Positions 24,229 to 31,943 of a stretch of DNA of 32,476 nucleotides are shown here, piece after piece. This DNA is from Angustibacter sp. Root456 (GTDB lineage Bacteria > Actinomycetota > Actinomycetes > Actinomycetales > Angustibacteraceae). The notes below the pieces were generated by a model. The model saw nothing but the letters and a program-made list of their open reading frames with translations, had not been told where the DNA came from and ran no database searches. Position 1 is the first letter of the stretch. Every line of letters starts with the position of its first letter. The stretch is from NCBI RefSeq assembly GCF_001426435.1, contig NZ_LMER01000001.1, forward strand, positions 74,308-106,783. Reading direction: 5' to 3'. Made by a program: the position numbers and the translations under genes.

Positions 24229-25456
24229 TCGTGGGAGCCGGCGTCGGGGCGGCTGCGCGGCGGCGGTCGACGAGCACGCTCGCCGTGGCCATCGCGAGCC
24301 CGATGGCGGCCAGTCCCGCGCCGACCCAGGCGGGCGAGGTCCAGCCGTAGCCGGCGTCGATCACCAGGCCGCCCAGGAACGCGCCCGAGGCGTTGGCCAG
24401 GTTGAGCGCCGAGTGGTTGAGCGAGGCACCGAGCGCCGCCGCCCCCGGGCCCGCGGTGTCCATGAGCCGCAGCTGCAGGGCGTTGACCGTGATCGAGCCC
24501 ACGATGCCGAGCGAGACGACCGCGGCGGCGACGCCGACCCGCGAGTGGGCGGCGAAGGGGAACGACGCGAGCACGGCGAGCGTGAGCGTGAACCCGAGCA
24601 GCAGGGCGCGCGGCACCGACCAGTCGGCGAGGCGGCCGCCCAGCACGGTGCCGATGGTCATGCCGACGCCGAAGACGGCGAGCGCGATCGGGACGGCACG
24701 CGGCTGCCAGCCGGCGACCTCGGTGAGCAGCGGCGCGATGTAGCTGTAGACGGCGAACATGCCGCCGAAGCCGATCGCCCCGATGGCCATCGTCACCCAG
24801 ACCTGGCCCTTGGCGAGCGCGCGCACCTCCTGCCGGCGGCTCGCCCCCTCGTGGGCCCGCACGTGGGGCACCAGCCGCCACACGAGCGCCACGGTGAGCA
24901 GCCCCACGAAGGCCACGAACCAGTACGCCGCCCGCCAGCCGAGCTGCTGACCGAGCCACGACGACGCCGGCACGCCCACGACGTTGGCGGCGGTCAGGCC
25001 GAGCAACGGGAACGCGGCCGCGCGGCCCCGACGTCCGGGGTCGGCCATCGAGACCGCGACCAGCGAGGCGATGCCGAAGTAGGCGCCGTGCGGGACGCCG
25101 GACAGGAACCGGGCGAGCACCAGCCCGGTGTAGCTCGGTGCGAGCGCCGAGGCGACGTTACCGAGCGCGAACGCCACCATCAGCGCCATGAGCAGGCGCG
25201 TCCGGGGGATGCGGGCGGTGAGCACGGCGAGTAGCGGCGCCCCCACGACGACACCCAGCGCGTAGGCCGAGATGACCCGGCCGGCGGCGGGGATCGAGAC
25301 GTCCAGGCCGCGGGCGATGTCGGGCAGCAGGCCCATGGTGACGAACTCCGTCGTGCCGATCGCGAAACCACCGACCGCCAGCGAGGTCAGCGCTGGCGCG
25401 ATGGACGGCGAAGCGGTACGGGTCACGTCCGGCGCCAACGCTCGACATCCTGCCAC
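24203..25456 (-). CDS. MFS transporter, AraJ/sugar-efflux-like
   Basis: A protein of about 417 residues with 12 hydrophobic segments. TTEFVTMGLLPDIARGLDVS is the start signature of the AraJ/YdhP/SotB drug- or sugar-efflux branch, and RFLSGVPHGAYFG is the family's motif in helix 4. The substrate is unknown. Start uncertain: GTG 25456 (an AGGAG lies 14 nt upstream) or GTG 25426. The stop codon lies in the loop of the palindrome at 24154-24228, just before its right arm. Confidence 0.9.
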   Translation of the reverse strand: MAGCRALAPDVTRTASPSIAPALTSLAVGGFAIGTTEFVTMGLLPDIARGLDVSIPAAGRVISAYALGVVVGAPLLAVLTARIPRTRLLMALMVAFALGNVASALAPSYTGLVLARFLSGVPHGAYFGIASLVAVSMADPGRRGRAAAFPLLGLTAANVVGVPASSWLGQQLGWRAAYWFVAFVGLLTVALVWRLVPHVRAHEGASRRQEVRALAKGQVWVTMAIGAIGFGGMFAVYSYIAPLLTEVAGWQPRAVPIALAVFGVGMTIGTVLGGRLADWSVPRALLLGFTLTLAVLASFPFAAHSRVGVAAAVVSLGIVGSITVNALQLRLMDTAGPGAAALGASLNHSALNLANASGAFLGGLVIDAGYGWTSPAWVGAGLAAIGLAMATASVLVDRRRAAAPTPAPTTQIPAEVR

Positions 25457-25487
25457 TTCATCCCGGTGCTCTCCTGGGTGTCACATG

Positions 25488-25521
25488 ACGAAGGCCCCCG
25501 TCCGAGGACGGGGGCCTTCGT
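25488..25521 (-). terminator. Terminator after tRNA-Glu
   Basis: ACGAAGGCCCCCGTCC and its exact reverse complement form a 16-bp stem separated by two bases. It lies just 3' of the tRNA-Glu gene on the minus strand. Confidence 0.85.
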
Positions 25522-25526
25522 GCTCG

Positions 25527-25599
25527 TAGCCCCGACGGGATTCGAACCCGCGCTACCGCCTTGAGAGGGCGGCGTGCTAGGCCGCTACACAACGGGGCC
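25527..25599 (-). tRNA. tRNA-Glu(CTC)
   Basis: 73 nt. The anticodon stem-loop is CCGCC-CTCTCAA-GGCGG, giving CTC; the T arm GCGGGTTCGAATCCCGT is perfect. The acceptor GGCCCCG pairs with CGGGGCT (first pair is G-U), with A as discriminator. CCA is not encoded. Confidence 0.95.
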
Positions 25600-25650
25600 C
25601 TAGCTGGTGTTGCGTGAAGGATCTTACCTGCTCTCGCAGGAACATCCTCG

Positions 25651-25722
25651 CTGGGGTACCAGGACTCGAACCTAGACTAACTGAACCAGAATCAGTCGTG
25701 CTGCCAATTACACCATACCCCA
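25651..25722 (-). tRNA. tRNA-Gln(CTG)
   Basis: 72 nt. The acceptor is TGGGGTA/TACCCCA; the anticodon stem-loop is ACTGA-TTCTGGT-TCAGT, giving CTG; the T loop has GGTTCGAGTCC. CCA is not encoded. It lies 51 nt upstream of tRNA-Glu on the same strand, likely in the same transcript. Confidence 0.95.
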
Positions 25723-25832
25723 CCGGGGTATCACGTCCGACGCGGGGAACCGCTCCGGGGCCGTGACCCGACCGCCGATACTAGCGGGCCGACGGTCGCT
25801 CCCCCAAATCAGCCCAGCCGTCAGCCCAGCCT

Positions 25833-27305
25833 TCAGCCCAGCCGCGAGCGCAGGGCCATGAGCCGGGTGAGCGTCGAGGCGTGGCCGAGGATCTCCATCG
25901 ACTCGAACAGCGGCGGCGACACCCGGCGGCCGGTGACGGCGACGCGCAGCGGTCCGAAGGCGAACTTCGGCTTGATCCCCAGCCCGTCGACCAGTGCCGC
26001 ACGCAGCGACGCCTCGATCTGCGCCGTCGACCAGTCCGCCAGCGGCTGCAGCGCCGTGACGGCCGCGTCGAGCACCGCGGGGGCGTCGTCCTTGAGCGAG
26101 GCGAGGGCGTCGTCCTCGACCACCAGGTCGTGATCGTCGACGAGCAGGAAGCCGATCATGCCGGCGGCCTCGTTCAGCCGCACCATGCGCGTCTGCACCA
26201 GCGGGGTGGCCGCCCGCACGACCTCGTGGTCGCGCTCGCGCGGCTCGTCGCCGAGCAGTCCGTCGAACTGCAGGCGCGCGACCAGCCGGTCGGTGAGATC
26301 GTCCTCGCTGAGGCTGCGGATGTAGTGGCCGTTGAGCCAGTCGAGCTTGTCGAGGTCGAAGACCGGCCCGACGGTGTTCACGCGCTTCCAGTCGAAGTGC
26401 TCGACCATGTCGTCGAAGGAGAAGACCTCCTCGCCCCCCGGCATCGAGTAGCCGAGCAGGGCCAGGAAGTTGCGCAGCGCCTCGGGCAGGTAGCCCTGCT
26501 CCTGGAACCAGGTGAGGCGCGCGGCCGGGTTCTTGCGCTTGCTGATCTTCGACTTGTTCGCGTTGCGCAGCAACGGCATGTGCGCGAACTTCGGCAGCGG
26601 CAGACCGAGCCAGGTGTAGAGCAGCACGTGCTTCGGCGTCGAGCTGATCCACTCCTCGCCGCGCACGACGTGCGTGATGCCCATCTCGTAGTCGTCGACG
26701 ACGACGGCGAGGTGGTACGTCGGGAAGCCGTCGGCCTTGAGGATCACCTGGTCGTCCGGGCGCGGGGCGTTCACCTCACCGCGGATGACGTCGGTGAAGG
26801 TCAGCGGCGCGTCGTCCGGGATGAGCATGCGCACGACCGGCGTCTCGCTGAAGCCCGGCAGCTGCGCGCGCTCCTCGCGGGTCTTGCCGTAGCAGAGGCG
26901 GTCGTAGCCGGTGGGCTGCTTGGCCGCCTGCTGGGCCTCGCGCATCTCCTGCAGTCGCTCGGTGGAGCACCAGCAGTAGTAGGCGTGGCCGTCGGCCAGC
27001 AGTCGCTCGACGTACGGCTTGTACGTCTCGAGCCGCTCGGACTGCCGGTACGGCGCGAAGGGGCCACCCTTGTCGGGGCCCTCGTCCCAGTGCAGGCCGA
27101 GCCAGCTCAGGGTGTCGTAGAGCTGCTGCTCGCTGTCGTCGCGGTAGCGCGCGCGGTCGGTGTCCTCGACGCGCAGCACGAACTGCCCGCCCTGCTGGCG
27201 GACGAACGCGAGGTTGAACAGGGACATGTACGCCGTGCCGACGTGCGGGTCGCCCGTGGGGGACGGCGCCACACGCAGCCGGACGGGGCCGGTCGCTTCG
27301 CTCAT
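25833..27305 (-). CDS. gltX: Glutamyl-tRNA synthetase
   Basis: A 490-residue class I synthetase. The HIGH-type motif is PSPTGDPHVGTAY, the KMSKS-type motif is SKISKRK, and VEDTDRARY and WCSTERLQEM follow the GluRS pattern. Most actinobacteria lack GlnRS, so their GluRS is non-discriminating and also glutamylates tRNA-Gln before GatCAB amidation (known of the group). ATG 27305 with -10 TAGGCT at 27315-27320 (9 nt): leaderless. The two tRNAs it would charge lie directly downstream. Confidence 0.97.
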   Translation of the reverse strand: MSEATGPVRLRVAPSPTGDPHVGTAYMSLFNLAFVRQQGGQFVLRVEDTDRARYRDDSEQQLYDTLSWLGLHWDEGPDKGGPFAPYRQSERLETYKPYVERLLADGHAYYCWCSTERLQEMREAQQAAKQPTGYDRLCYGKTREERAQLPGFSETPVVRMLIPDDAPLTFTDVIRGEVNAPRPDDQVILKADGFPTYHLAVVVDDYEMGITHVVRGEEWISSTPKHVLLYTWLGLPLPKFAHMPLLRNANKSKISKRKNPAARLTWFQEQGYLPEALRNFLALLGYSMPGGEEVFSFDDMVEHFDWKRVNTVGPVFDLDKLDWLNGHYIRSLSEDDLTDRLVARLQFDGLLGDEPRERDHEVVRAATPLVQTRMVRLNEAAGMIGFLLVDDHDLVVEDDALASLKDDAPAVLDAAVTALQPLADWSTAQIEASLRAALVDGLGIKPKFAFGPLRVAVTGRRVSPPLFESMEILGHASTLTRLMALRSRLG

Positions 27306-27349
27306 GATGCGTCCAGCCTAGGGGGCGTCCGGCCGGCGCCCTCGCTCCC

Positions 27350-27979
27350 CTAGTCGACGAAGACGTCGGCCTGGCTGTACAACAGCTCACCCTCGGGCTC
27401 GAACACGTCGTCCGGCCAGTCGTCCGGATCTCCGCGGAGCAGCTCGTCCTGCTCGAACACGGCGACGGCACCCGCCGTCACGCGCAGGCCTTCGACCTGG
27501 TCGAGGCTGTGCCAGCCGTCAGCGTGCGCCAGCTGGTACAGCGCTCGGCCGAGGTCAGTGACGTCCGCTGCGGCGGCGGCCTCGTCGTCGTCCGGCCACA
27601 CGCGCAGGTAGGCCTGGCGCCCTGCGGCGATGACCGCGGCCTCGTCGACCACGCGGTAGTCGCGGCGCTGCAGCACGCTGACGCCGGTGACCGGCTCGTC
27701 GCTCTCGCTCTCGTCGTCGTCAGCCCCGTCGTCGTCCAGCTCGGCGAGGATGCCGAACGGGGATCCGGTGCCCGTGTGCTCGAAGTGGGCGTCGGCATAG
27801 GCGAGGGCCACGGGCAGGAGCCGGTCGCTGGCGGCGAAGATCCGCGGCACGTCGGCGTCCGAAGAGGCGGACGCCACGACCTCGGCGTGCGCGACGATCG
27901 CTGCGGAGAACTCGGCTGCCGCCGTCCGGACGCGCGCGGCGCCGTCGGAGGTCCAGGGGGTGAAGTCGTCGTCGCTCAC
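27350..27979 (-). CDS. Acidic hypothetical protein
   Basis: A 209-residue, highly acidic protein with an Asp/Glu run in the middle (DDDGADDDESESDE) and a conserved-looking second half (DEAAVIAAGRQAYLRVWPDDDE, ALYQLAHADGWHSLD). No catalytic motif, signal peptide or membrane segment is seen. GTG 27979 has -10 TAGGGT at 27986-27991, 6 nt upstream, and the codon use matches its neighbours, so it is a real gene. It lies between gltX and the FAH-family gene. The family is not recognised by name. Confidence 0.8.
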   Translation of the reverse strand: MSDDDFTPWTSDGAARVRTAAAEFSAAIVAHAEVVASASSDADVPRIFAASDRLLPVALAYADAHFEHTGTGSPFGILAELDDDGADDDESESDEPVTGVSVLQRRDYRVVDEAAVIAAGRQAYLRVWPDDDEAAAAADVTDLGRALYQLAHADGWHSLDQVEGLRVTAGAVAVFEQDELLRGDPDDWPDDVFEPEGELLYSQADVFVD

Positions 27980-28015
27980 GGCGTCACCCTAGGCGCCCTG
28001 ACGGGTCGAGCGGGT

Positions 28016-28795
28016 TCAGTCGCGGCTGACGACGGGGTTCGAGAGCGTGCCGATGCCCTCGATCTCGACCTCGACGCGCTGGCCGGCCACGATCGGCCCC
28101 ACCCCGGCCGGGGTACCGGTGAGGATCACGTCACCCGGCAGCAGCGTGAAGGCCGCCGAGGCGTGGGCGACCAGCTTGGCGACGTCGTGGATCATCTGGC
28201 TGGTGCGGCCGTCCTGCACGACCTCGCCGTCGCGGCGGGTGGTGAGCGCGAGGTCGGTCGCGTCGAGGTCCGTGACGATCCAGGGGCCGAGCGGGCAGAA
28301 GGAGTCGAAGCCCTTGGCGCGCGACCACTGGCCGTCGCCGCGCTGCAGGTCGCGCGCGGTGACGTCATTGGCGCAGGTGTAGCCGTAGATCACCTCGCCG
28401 ACGCGCTCGACCGGCACGTCCTTGCAGATGCGCCGGATGACGACGGCGAGCTCGCCCTCGTAGTGCACCTCTTGCGACTGGCGCGGCAGCACGATGGGGT
28501 CGTCGGGGCCGACCACCGAGGTGTTGGGCTTGAGGAACATCAGCGGCTCGGCCGGCGCCTCACCCCCCATCTCCGCGGCGTGGTCGGCGTAGTTCTTGCC
28601 GATGCCGATCACCTTGCTGCGCGGGATGACCGGCGCGAGCAGCCGGACGTCGTCCAGCGGCGTCCGGACGCCGGTGAACACCACCGGCTGGTAGAGCGGG
28701 TCGCCCTGCACCTCGGCCAGCACGAGCCGGCCACCTTCGTCCTCGACCACACCGAACGTGGGGTCCTCGCCTGTGGTGTACCTCGCGATGCGCAC
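28016..28795 (-). CDS. Fumarylacetoacetate hydrolase (FAH) family protein
   Basis: A 259-residue enzyme. The metal-binding Glu-x-Glu and Asp are in EVHYEGELAVVI and TCANDVTARD. GKNYADHAAEMG and GDVILTGTPAGVGP are standard FAH-family motifs. Members cleave or decarboxylate acylpyruvates or oxaloacetate; the substrate cannot be set. GTG 28795 has -10 TAGCCT at 28802-28807, 6 nt upstream. Next to gltX in many actinobacteria. Confidence 0.93.
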   Translation of the reverse strand: MRIARYTTGEDPTFGVVEDEGGRLVLAEVQGDPLYQPVVFTGVRTPLDDVRLLAPVIPRSKVIGIGKNYADHAAEMGGEAPAEPLMFLKPNTSVVGPDDPIVLPRQSQEVHYEGELAVVIRRICKDVPVERVGEVIYGYTCANDVTARDLQRGDGQWSRAKGFDSFCPLGPWIVTDLDATDLALTTRRDGEVVQDGRTSQMIHDVAKLVAHASAAFTLLPGDVILTGTPAGVGPIVAGQRVEVEIEGIGTLSNPVVSRD

Positions 28796-28801
28796 GCCCC
28801 G

Positions 28802-28846
28802 AGGCTACCGAGGGTGACGCCGTCCTTCGTGCCCGGCACCTAGCCT
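28802..28846. promoter_or_regulatory. Divergent leaderless promoters (FAH and glycosylase genes)
   Basis: A minus-strand TAGCCT (28802-28807) lies 6 nt before GTG 28795; a plus-strand TAGCCT (28841-28846) lies 6 nt before GTG 28853. The gap is only 57 bp. Confidence 0.5.
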
Positions 28847-28852
28847 GGTGGG

Positions 28853-29785
28853 GTGACCGCTCCGACCACCGCTCCCCCGCGCGTGCTGCGCGAGCGCGAG
28901 TGGCAGGCGCTCGAGGCGGCCCACCAGGCGCAGGTCGATGCCTGGACGACCGGGCACCTCGACCGGCGACGCCGTCGCGAGAAGCACCCGGTCGAGGACT
29001 TCCTGTTCACCTACTACTCGCACCGGCCGGCGCAGCTGCGGCGGTGGCACCCCGGCGCTGGCGTGGTCCTGCTGGGTGACGCGGCGCTCGAGCGGCTCGG
29101 CTGGCGCTTCTACACGGAGGTGGACGCCGGGGCCGCCGGCTCGGGCGTCGCGGTCGACGTCGCCGGGTTCCTGGCCGAGCGCGGCGCGACGGTCGACTTC
29201 GTCACCGGCCTGCTCGCCGCCACTGCGTCGCGCCCGGCGCAGCTCGGCTGCTTCGGCCTGCACGAGTGGGCGATGGTCTACCGGCTGCGCGAGGGCGAGC
29301 AGCGGCACGAGGACTGGCCGCTGCGCCTGGAGCCCGCGGGCACCGACGCGGTCGTGGAGGCGCACCCTGTGCGGTGCACGCACTTCGACGCGTTCCGCTT
29401 CTTCACCGAGCCAGCGCGTCCGCTCAACGCTCACCAGCCCACGCGTGAGGCGCAGGTGGCGCTCGAGCAGCCGGGCTGCCTGCACGCGACGATGGATCTT
29501 TACAAGTGGACGAGCAAACTCGTTCCCGCACTTCCCTCCTCGCTCATAGCCGCGTGTTTCCAACTGGCCCGAGACGCCAGAGAAGTGGACATGCGGGCCT
29601 CCCCCTACGACCTGCGCAGTCTTGGTGTCAGTCCCATCCATGTCGAGACTGCAGCTGGACGGGCTGAGTACGTACGACTACAACGTGATCTCGCAATCCG
29701 CGGGCAGCGTCTGCGATCAGCGATCGTCAGGTTGTGCCGACCGCTCACAGCGAGCCGCTCCCGGCGGAGGAGCGGGGGGCAATGA
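28853..29785 (+). CDS. 3-methyladenine DNA glycosylase-like protein with replaced 3' end
   Basis: A 310-residue protein of the actinobacterial family annotated as 3-methyladenine DNA glycosylase: REKHPVEDFLFTYYSHRPAQL, LGCFGLHEWAMVYR, THFDAFRFFTEPARPLN, then GCLHATMDLYKW, DMRASPYDLRSLG and VETAAGRAEYV. The family start and end are both present. At the ATGGATCTTTAC codons (about 29491) codon use switches from near-all G/C third positions to mixed, although the protein still follows the family. The last ~13 residues (LTASRSRRRSGGQ) look non-native. GTG 28853 with -10 TAGCCT 6 nt upstream. I infer that the 3' ~290 bp came with an integrated element. Confidence 0.85.
   Translation: MTAPTTAPPRVLREREWQALEAAHQAQVDAWTTGHLDRRRRREKHPVEDFLFTYYSHRPAQLRRWHPGAGVVLLGDAALERLGWRFYTEVDAGAAGSGVAVDVAGFLAERGATVDFVTGLLAATASRPAQLGCFGLHEWAMVYRLREGEQRHEDWPLRLEPAGTDAVVEAHPVRCTHFDAFRFFTEPARPLNAHQPTREAQVALEQPGCLHATMDLYKWTSKLVPALPSSLIAACFQLARDAREVDMRASPYDLRSLGVSPIHVETAAGRAEYVRLQRDLAIRGQRLRSAIVRLCRPLTASRSRRRSGGQ
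29480..29505 (+). mobile_element. Probable attL: left junction of an integrated island
   Basis: The compositional break lies within this stretch of the glycosylase gene (around CTGCACGCGACGATGGATC). As a simple measure, 29041-29060 onward to 29100 has 48 G/C of 60, while 30061-30120 has 32 of 60. All genes to the right share the lower G+C. The right end and integrase are outside the window, so the site is inferred, not proven. Confidence 0.5.
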
Positions 29786-29882
29786 AGCCGAAGATGAGGC
29801 AGTGCAGACTCTTCGCGCCGGTCTTGGACTAGGAGGGGCTGCAAGAACGCAGCGCGCCGCCGTCCCAGCGCTGACTCGCTCA

Positions 29883-29911
29883 TTGGGGACATGGTCGTGC
29901 TTGGATAGCAC
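29883..29911 (+). promoter_or_regulatory. Possible promoter of the ParA-SIR2 pair
   Basis: TTGGGG (29883-29888), 17 nt, TAGCAC (29906-29911), 27 nt before the GTG at 29939. The boxes are weak matches. The 153 bp between the glycosylase stop and this start hold no gene I can support. Confidence 0.3.
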
Positions 29912-29938
29912 CATGCTGATGGTTTCTCAGGCGACGCC

Positions 29939-30946
29939 GTGACGGCCTCGATCGCGTTCTTCAACAACAAGGGTGGGGTCGGCAAGACCACCTTGGCCTG
30001 CAACTTCGCGTCCTACATGGCGGTGGACCGAGGACTGCGAGTCGCAGTGGCCGACTGTGACCCCCAGGCCAACGCGACTCAATTGCTCCTACAAGAGAAC
30101 GCTTGGGAGCAAATATACGAGGATCGCGACGCAGCGGAGCAGCGGACAATCCTGCGCTCGCTTCGCGATATTCGCGCCGGCGATTCCACTGTGACGCCGG
30201 GCCTTGAGGTCCACGACTCCACGCGGTTCGGCGTGGGGGTTATCGCCGGGCACCCTTCGCTGTCCGTTGTCGAGGACCTACTGAGTGCTTCATGGGGCGA
30301 GTTCCTCGCAAGTCGGCTCGGCGGAGCGCGACGGTCCCTCTGGATCCGGCAATTGCTTGATCAGCTGGCCGAGAAGTTCGACTTGGTGATCTTTGACCTC
30401 GGGCCGAGCCTGGGGGCGCTCAATAGGAGCGTTCTCATGGGCTGCGACTTCTTCGTCACTCCCGTCGCCGCCGATCTATTTAGCCTCTACGCGCTGGAGA
30501 ACATCGGTGACTGGGCCTCCGCATGGCTCGGTGAATACTCGGAGGCGTTCAAGCGTCTCAAGACCCACCACAACATCGACGGTTACGACATCCCTAGTGA
30601 CCTGCCCATGAGGCACGGATGGGCCGGATACAGCGTTCAGCAGTATGTGGCAAAGAGTAGCGGCGGGAAGATTCGAGGGGTCCAGTCCTACGAGCGTTAT
30701 CGGCTGCAAATTCCCGTACGAGCTGAGCGCCTGCAGTCTTTGGGGGTGCCTGACCTACCCTTTCTTGAACTAGGCATTGTGCCCAACATGTTCTCGATGG
30801 TGCCTCTTGCCCAGGCGGCCCACGCCCCCATCTCGGATCTGAGCACTAGCGACGGCGTGCGCGGGGCCCAAGTCACGCAGCAGTCCCGGTACGTCGAGCA
30901 ACTCAATGAGATGTTCCGGCGACTGGCAGAGAACGTAGGCCTGTGA
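29939..30946 (+). CDS. ParA/MinD-like ATPase, partner of SIR2 gene
   Basis: A 335-residue P-loop ATPase. The deviant Walker A NKGGVGKTT (residues 10-18, both lysines present), DCDPQANAT (Walker A', about residues 39-47) and VIFDLGPSLGALNRS (Walker B) define the ParA/MinD class, which dimerises on ATP. The segment from about 180 on (FSLYALENIGDW, then GYSVQQYVAKSSGGK and QSYERYRLQIP) resembles ParA-like proteins seen away from parB in mobile DNA, not chromosome-partition ParA. No parB or parS-like site is visible. The GTG at 29939 begins directly at the first beta strand. The stop overlaps the SIR2 start (GTGA). Lower G+C than the left 29 kb. A sensor or switch role is inference. Confidence 0.88.
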   Translation: MTASIAFFNNKGGVGKTTLACNFASYMAVDRGLRVAVADCDPQANATQLLLQENAWEQIYEDRDAAEQRTILRSLRDIRAGDSTVTPGLEVHDSTRFGVGVIAGHPSLSVVEDLLSASWGEFLASRLGGARRSLWIRQLLDQLAEKFDLVIFDLGPSLGALNRSVLMGCDFFVTPVAADLFSLYALENIGDWASAWLGEYSEAFKRLKTHHNIDGYDIPSDLPMRHGWAGYSVQQYVAKSSGGKIRGVQSYERYRLQIPVRAERLQSLGVPDLPFLELGIVPNMFSMVPLAQAAHAPISDLSTSDGVRGAQVTQQSRYVEQLNEMFRRLAENVGL

Positions 30947-31815
30947 GCGGCGGCGAATCGTCCAGCCATGGCTGGCCGGACGATGTGGTGGAGCAAGCTC
31001 TCCGCCGAAACCTAGTCGTCTTGGTTGGTTCGGGACTGTCGGCCTCGTGCGAGCGCGACGGCGTACGCCCGCCAACCTGGAAGGCTCTCCTTGCAGGCCT
31101 GGTCGACCACCTCGGTATCACTGAGCGAAAAGATGAGATCAGCGAACTGCTTACGGCGAATCGCCTTCTAGATGCAGCCGAACTCGTCAAACTTGAGGCC
31201 AAACGGGTGTCGCGGGAGCAGGACTTCTTCAGCTACATCAGGACCGCCGTTGACGGACGAGCAGGAAGCAACTTCGACGGAAGCGAGTGGCATGACGCGC
31301 TCGTCAAACTCGAACCCGACCTGATTGTGACGACTAACTACGACAAGATCATTGAGCGCAGTACCGGACACGGCTACAGCACCCACACGTACGAATCTGA
31401 AAGAGTAGCTGGGGACGTCAGGAGAAGAATTCCCACCCTACTCAAGATCCACGGGTCAGTTGACGCCATCGAGGACACCATCCTGACGCGCACGGACTTC
31501 ACGCGACTGAGGCTCCATGGGGTGCACGCACTTTCGGTCCTCCAAGCCCTCTTTCTTACCCGGACGGTTCTGCTGCTCGGCTACTCGCTCGGTGATCCAG
31601 ACATTCAACTGCTTCTTGAGAACGTGTTGGGCGGGCGCAATGAGTCGCCAGCACACTACATGCTCACCCAAGATTCTTTGCCTGATTACGAGCGCGACGT
31701 CCTACGGTATAGCCACGGAGTCACAACTATCACATACCCGTCAGGGGAGCATGAGCGGGGCTTAGCCTCGCTTCGGGTGCTTGCAGACCTGGTTCAGAGC
31801 GCTAAGCCAGCCTAG
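30943..31815 (+). CDS. SIR2-family protein (putative NAD-consuming effector)
   Basis: A 290-residue stand-alone SIR2-like domain. The NAD-binding VVLVGSGLSASC (GSGLS at 29-33), PTWKALL, DLIVTTNYDKIIE (Asn132), LLKIHGSV (His170) and VLLLGYSLGDPDIQ are the SIR2_2 motifs found in defence proteins such as ThsA, DSR and SIR2-Argonaute partners, where the domain degrades NAD+ on infection (known of the family). No zinc-finger Cys set of sirtuin deacetylases is present. No second domain is fused, so control probably comes from the ParA-like partner. GTG 30943 overlaps the ParA stop by 4 bp. Confidence 0.9.
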   Translation: MSGGESSSHGWPDDVVEQALRRNLVVLVGSGLSASCERDGVRPPTWKALLAGLVDHLGITERKDEISELLTANRLLDAAELVKLEAKRVSREQDFFSYIRTAVDGRAGSNFDGSEWHDALVKLEPDLIVTTNYDKIIERSTGHGYSTHTYESERVAGDVRRRIPTLLKIHGSVDAIEDTILTRTDFTRLRLHGVHALSVLQALFLTRTVLLLGYSLGDPDIQLLLENVLGGRNESPAHYMLTQDSLPDYERDVLRYSHGVTTITYPSGEHERGLASLRVLADLVQSAKPA

Positions 31816-31943
31816 GCAGAAGCTTCGCTCGGGCCGGGTGGCACGTCGTCACCGTTTAAGACGGGGTCCGCATTCAATGCAATGCCGCGCTAGTTCTTGT
31901 GCGCTGCCGCGCCGGCACCCTCAGTGGGATCCATGGCTCAGTC

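Noticed and set aside
29622-29942. A plus-strand frame ending with a GTGA overlap on the ParA-like gene, as if an upstream operon partner
   Set aside because: Its first half overlaps the conserved 3' end of the glycosylase in another frame, the product is low-complexity, and the 4-bp overlap is likely chance.
29939-30946. Plasmid partition locus
   Set aside because: There is no parB, no parS-like sites and no replication gene; the neighbour is a SIR2 gene.
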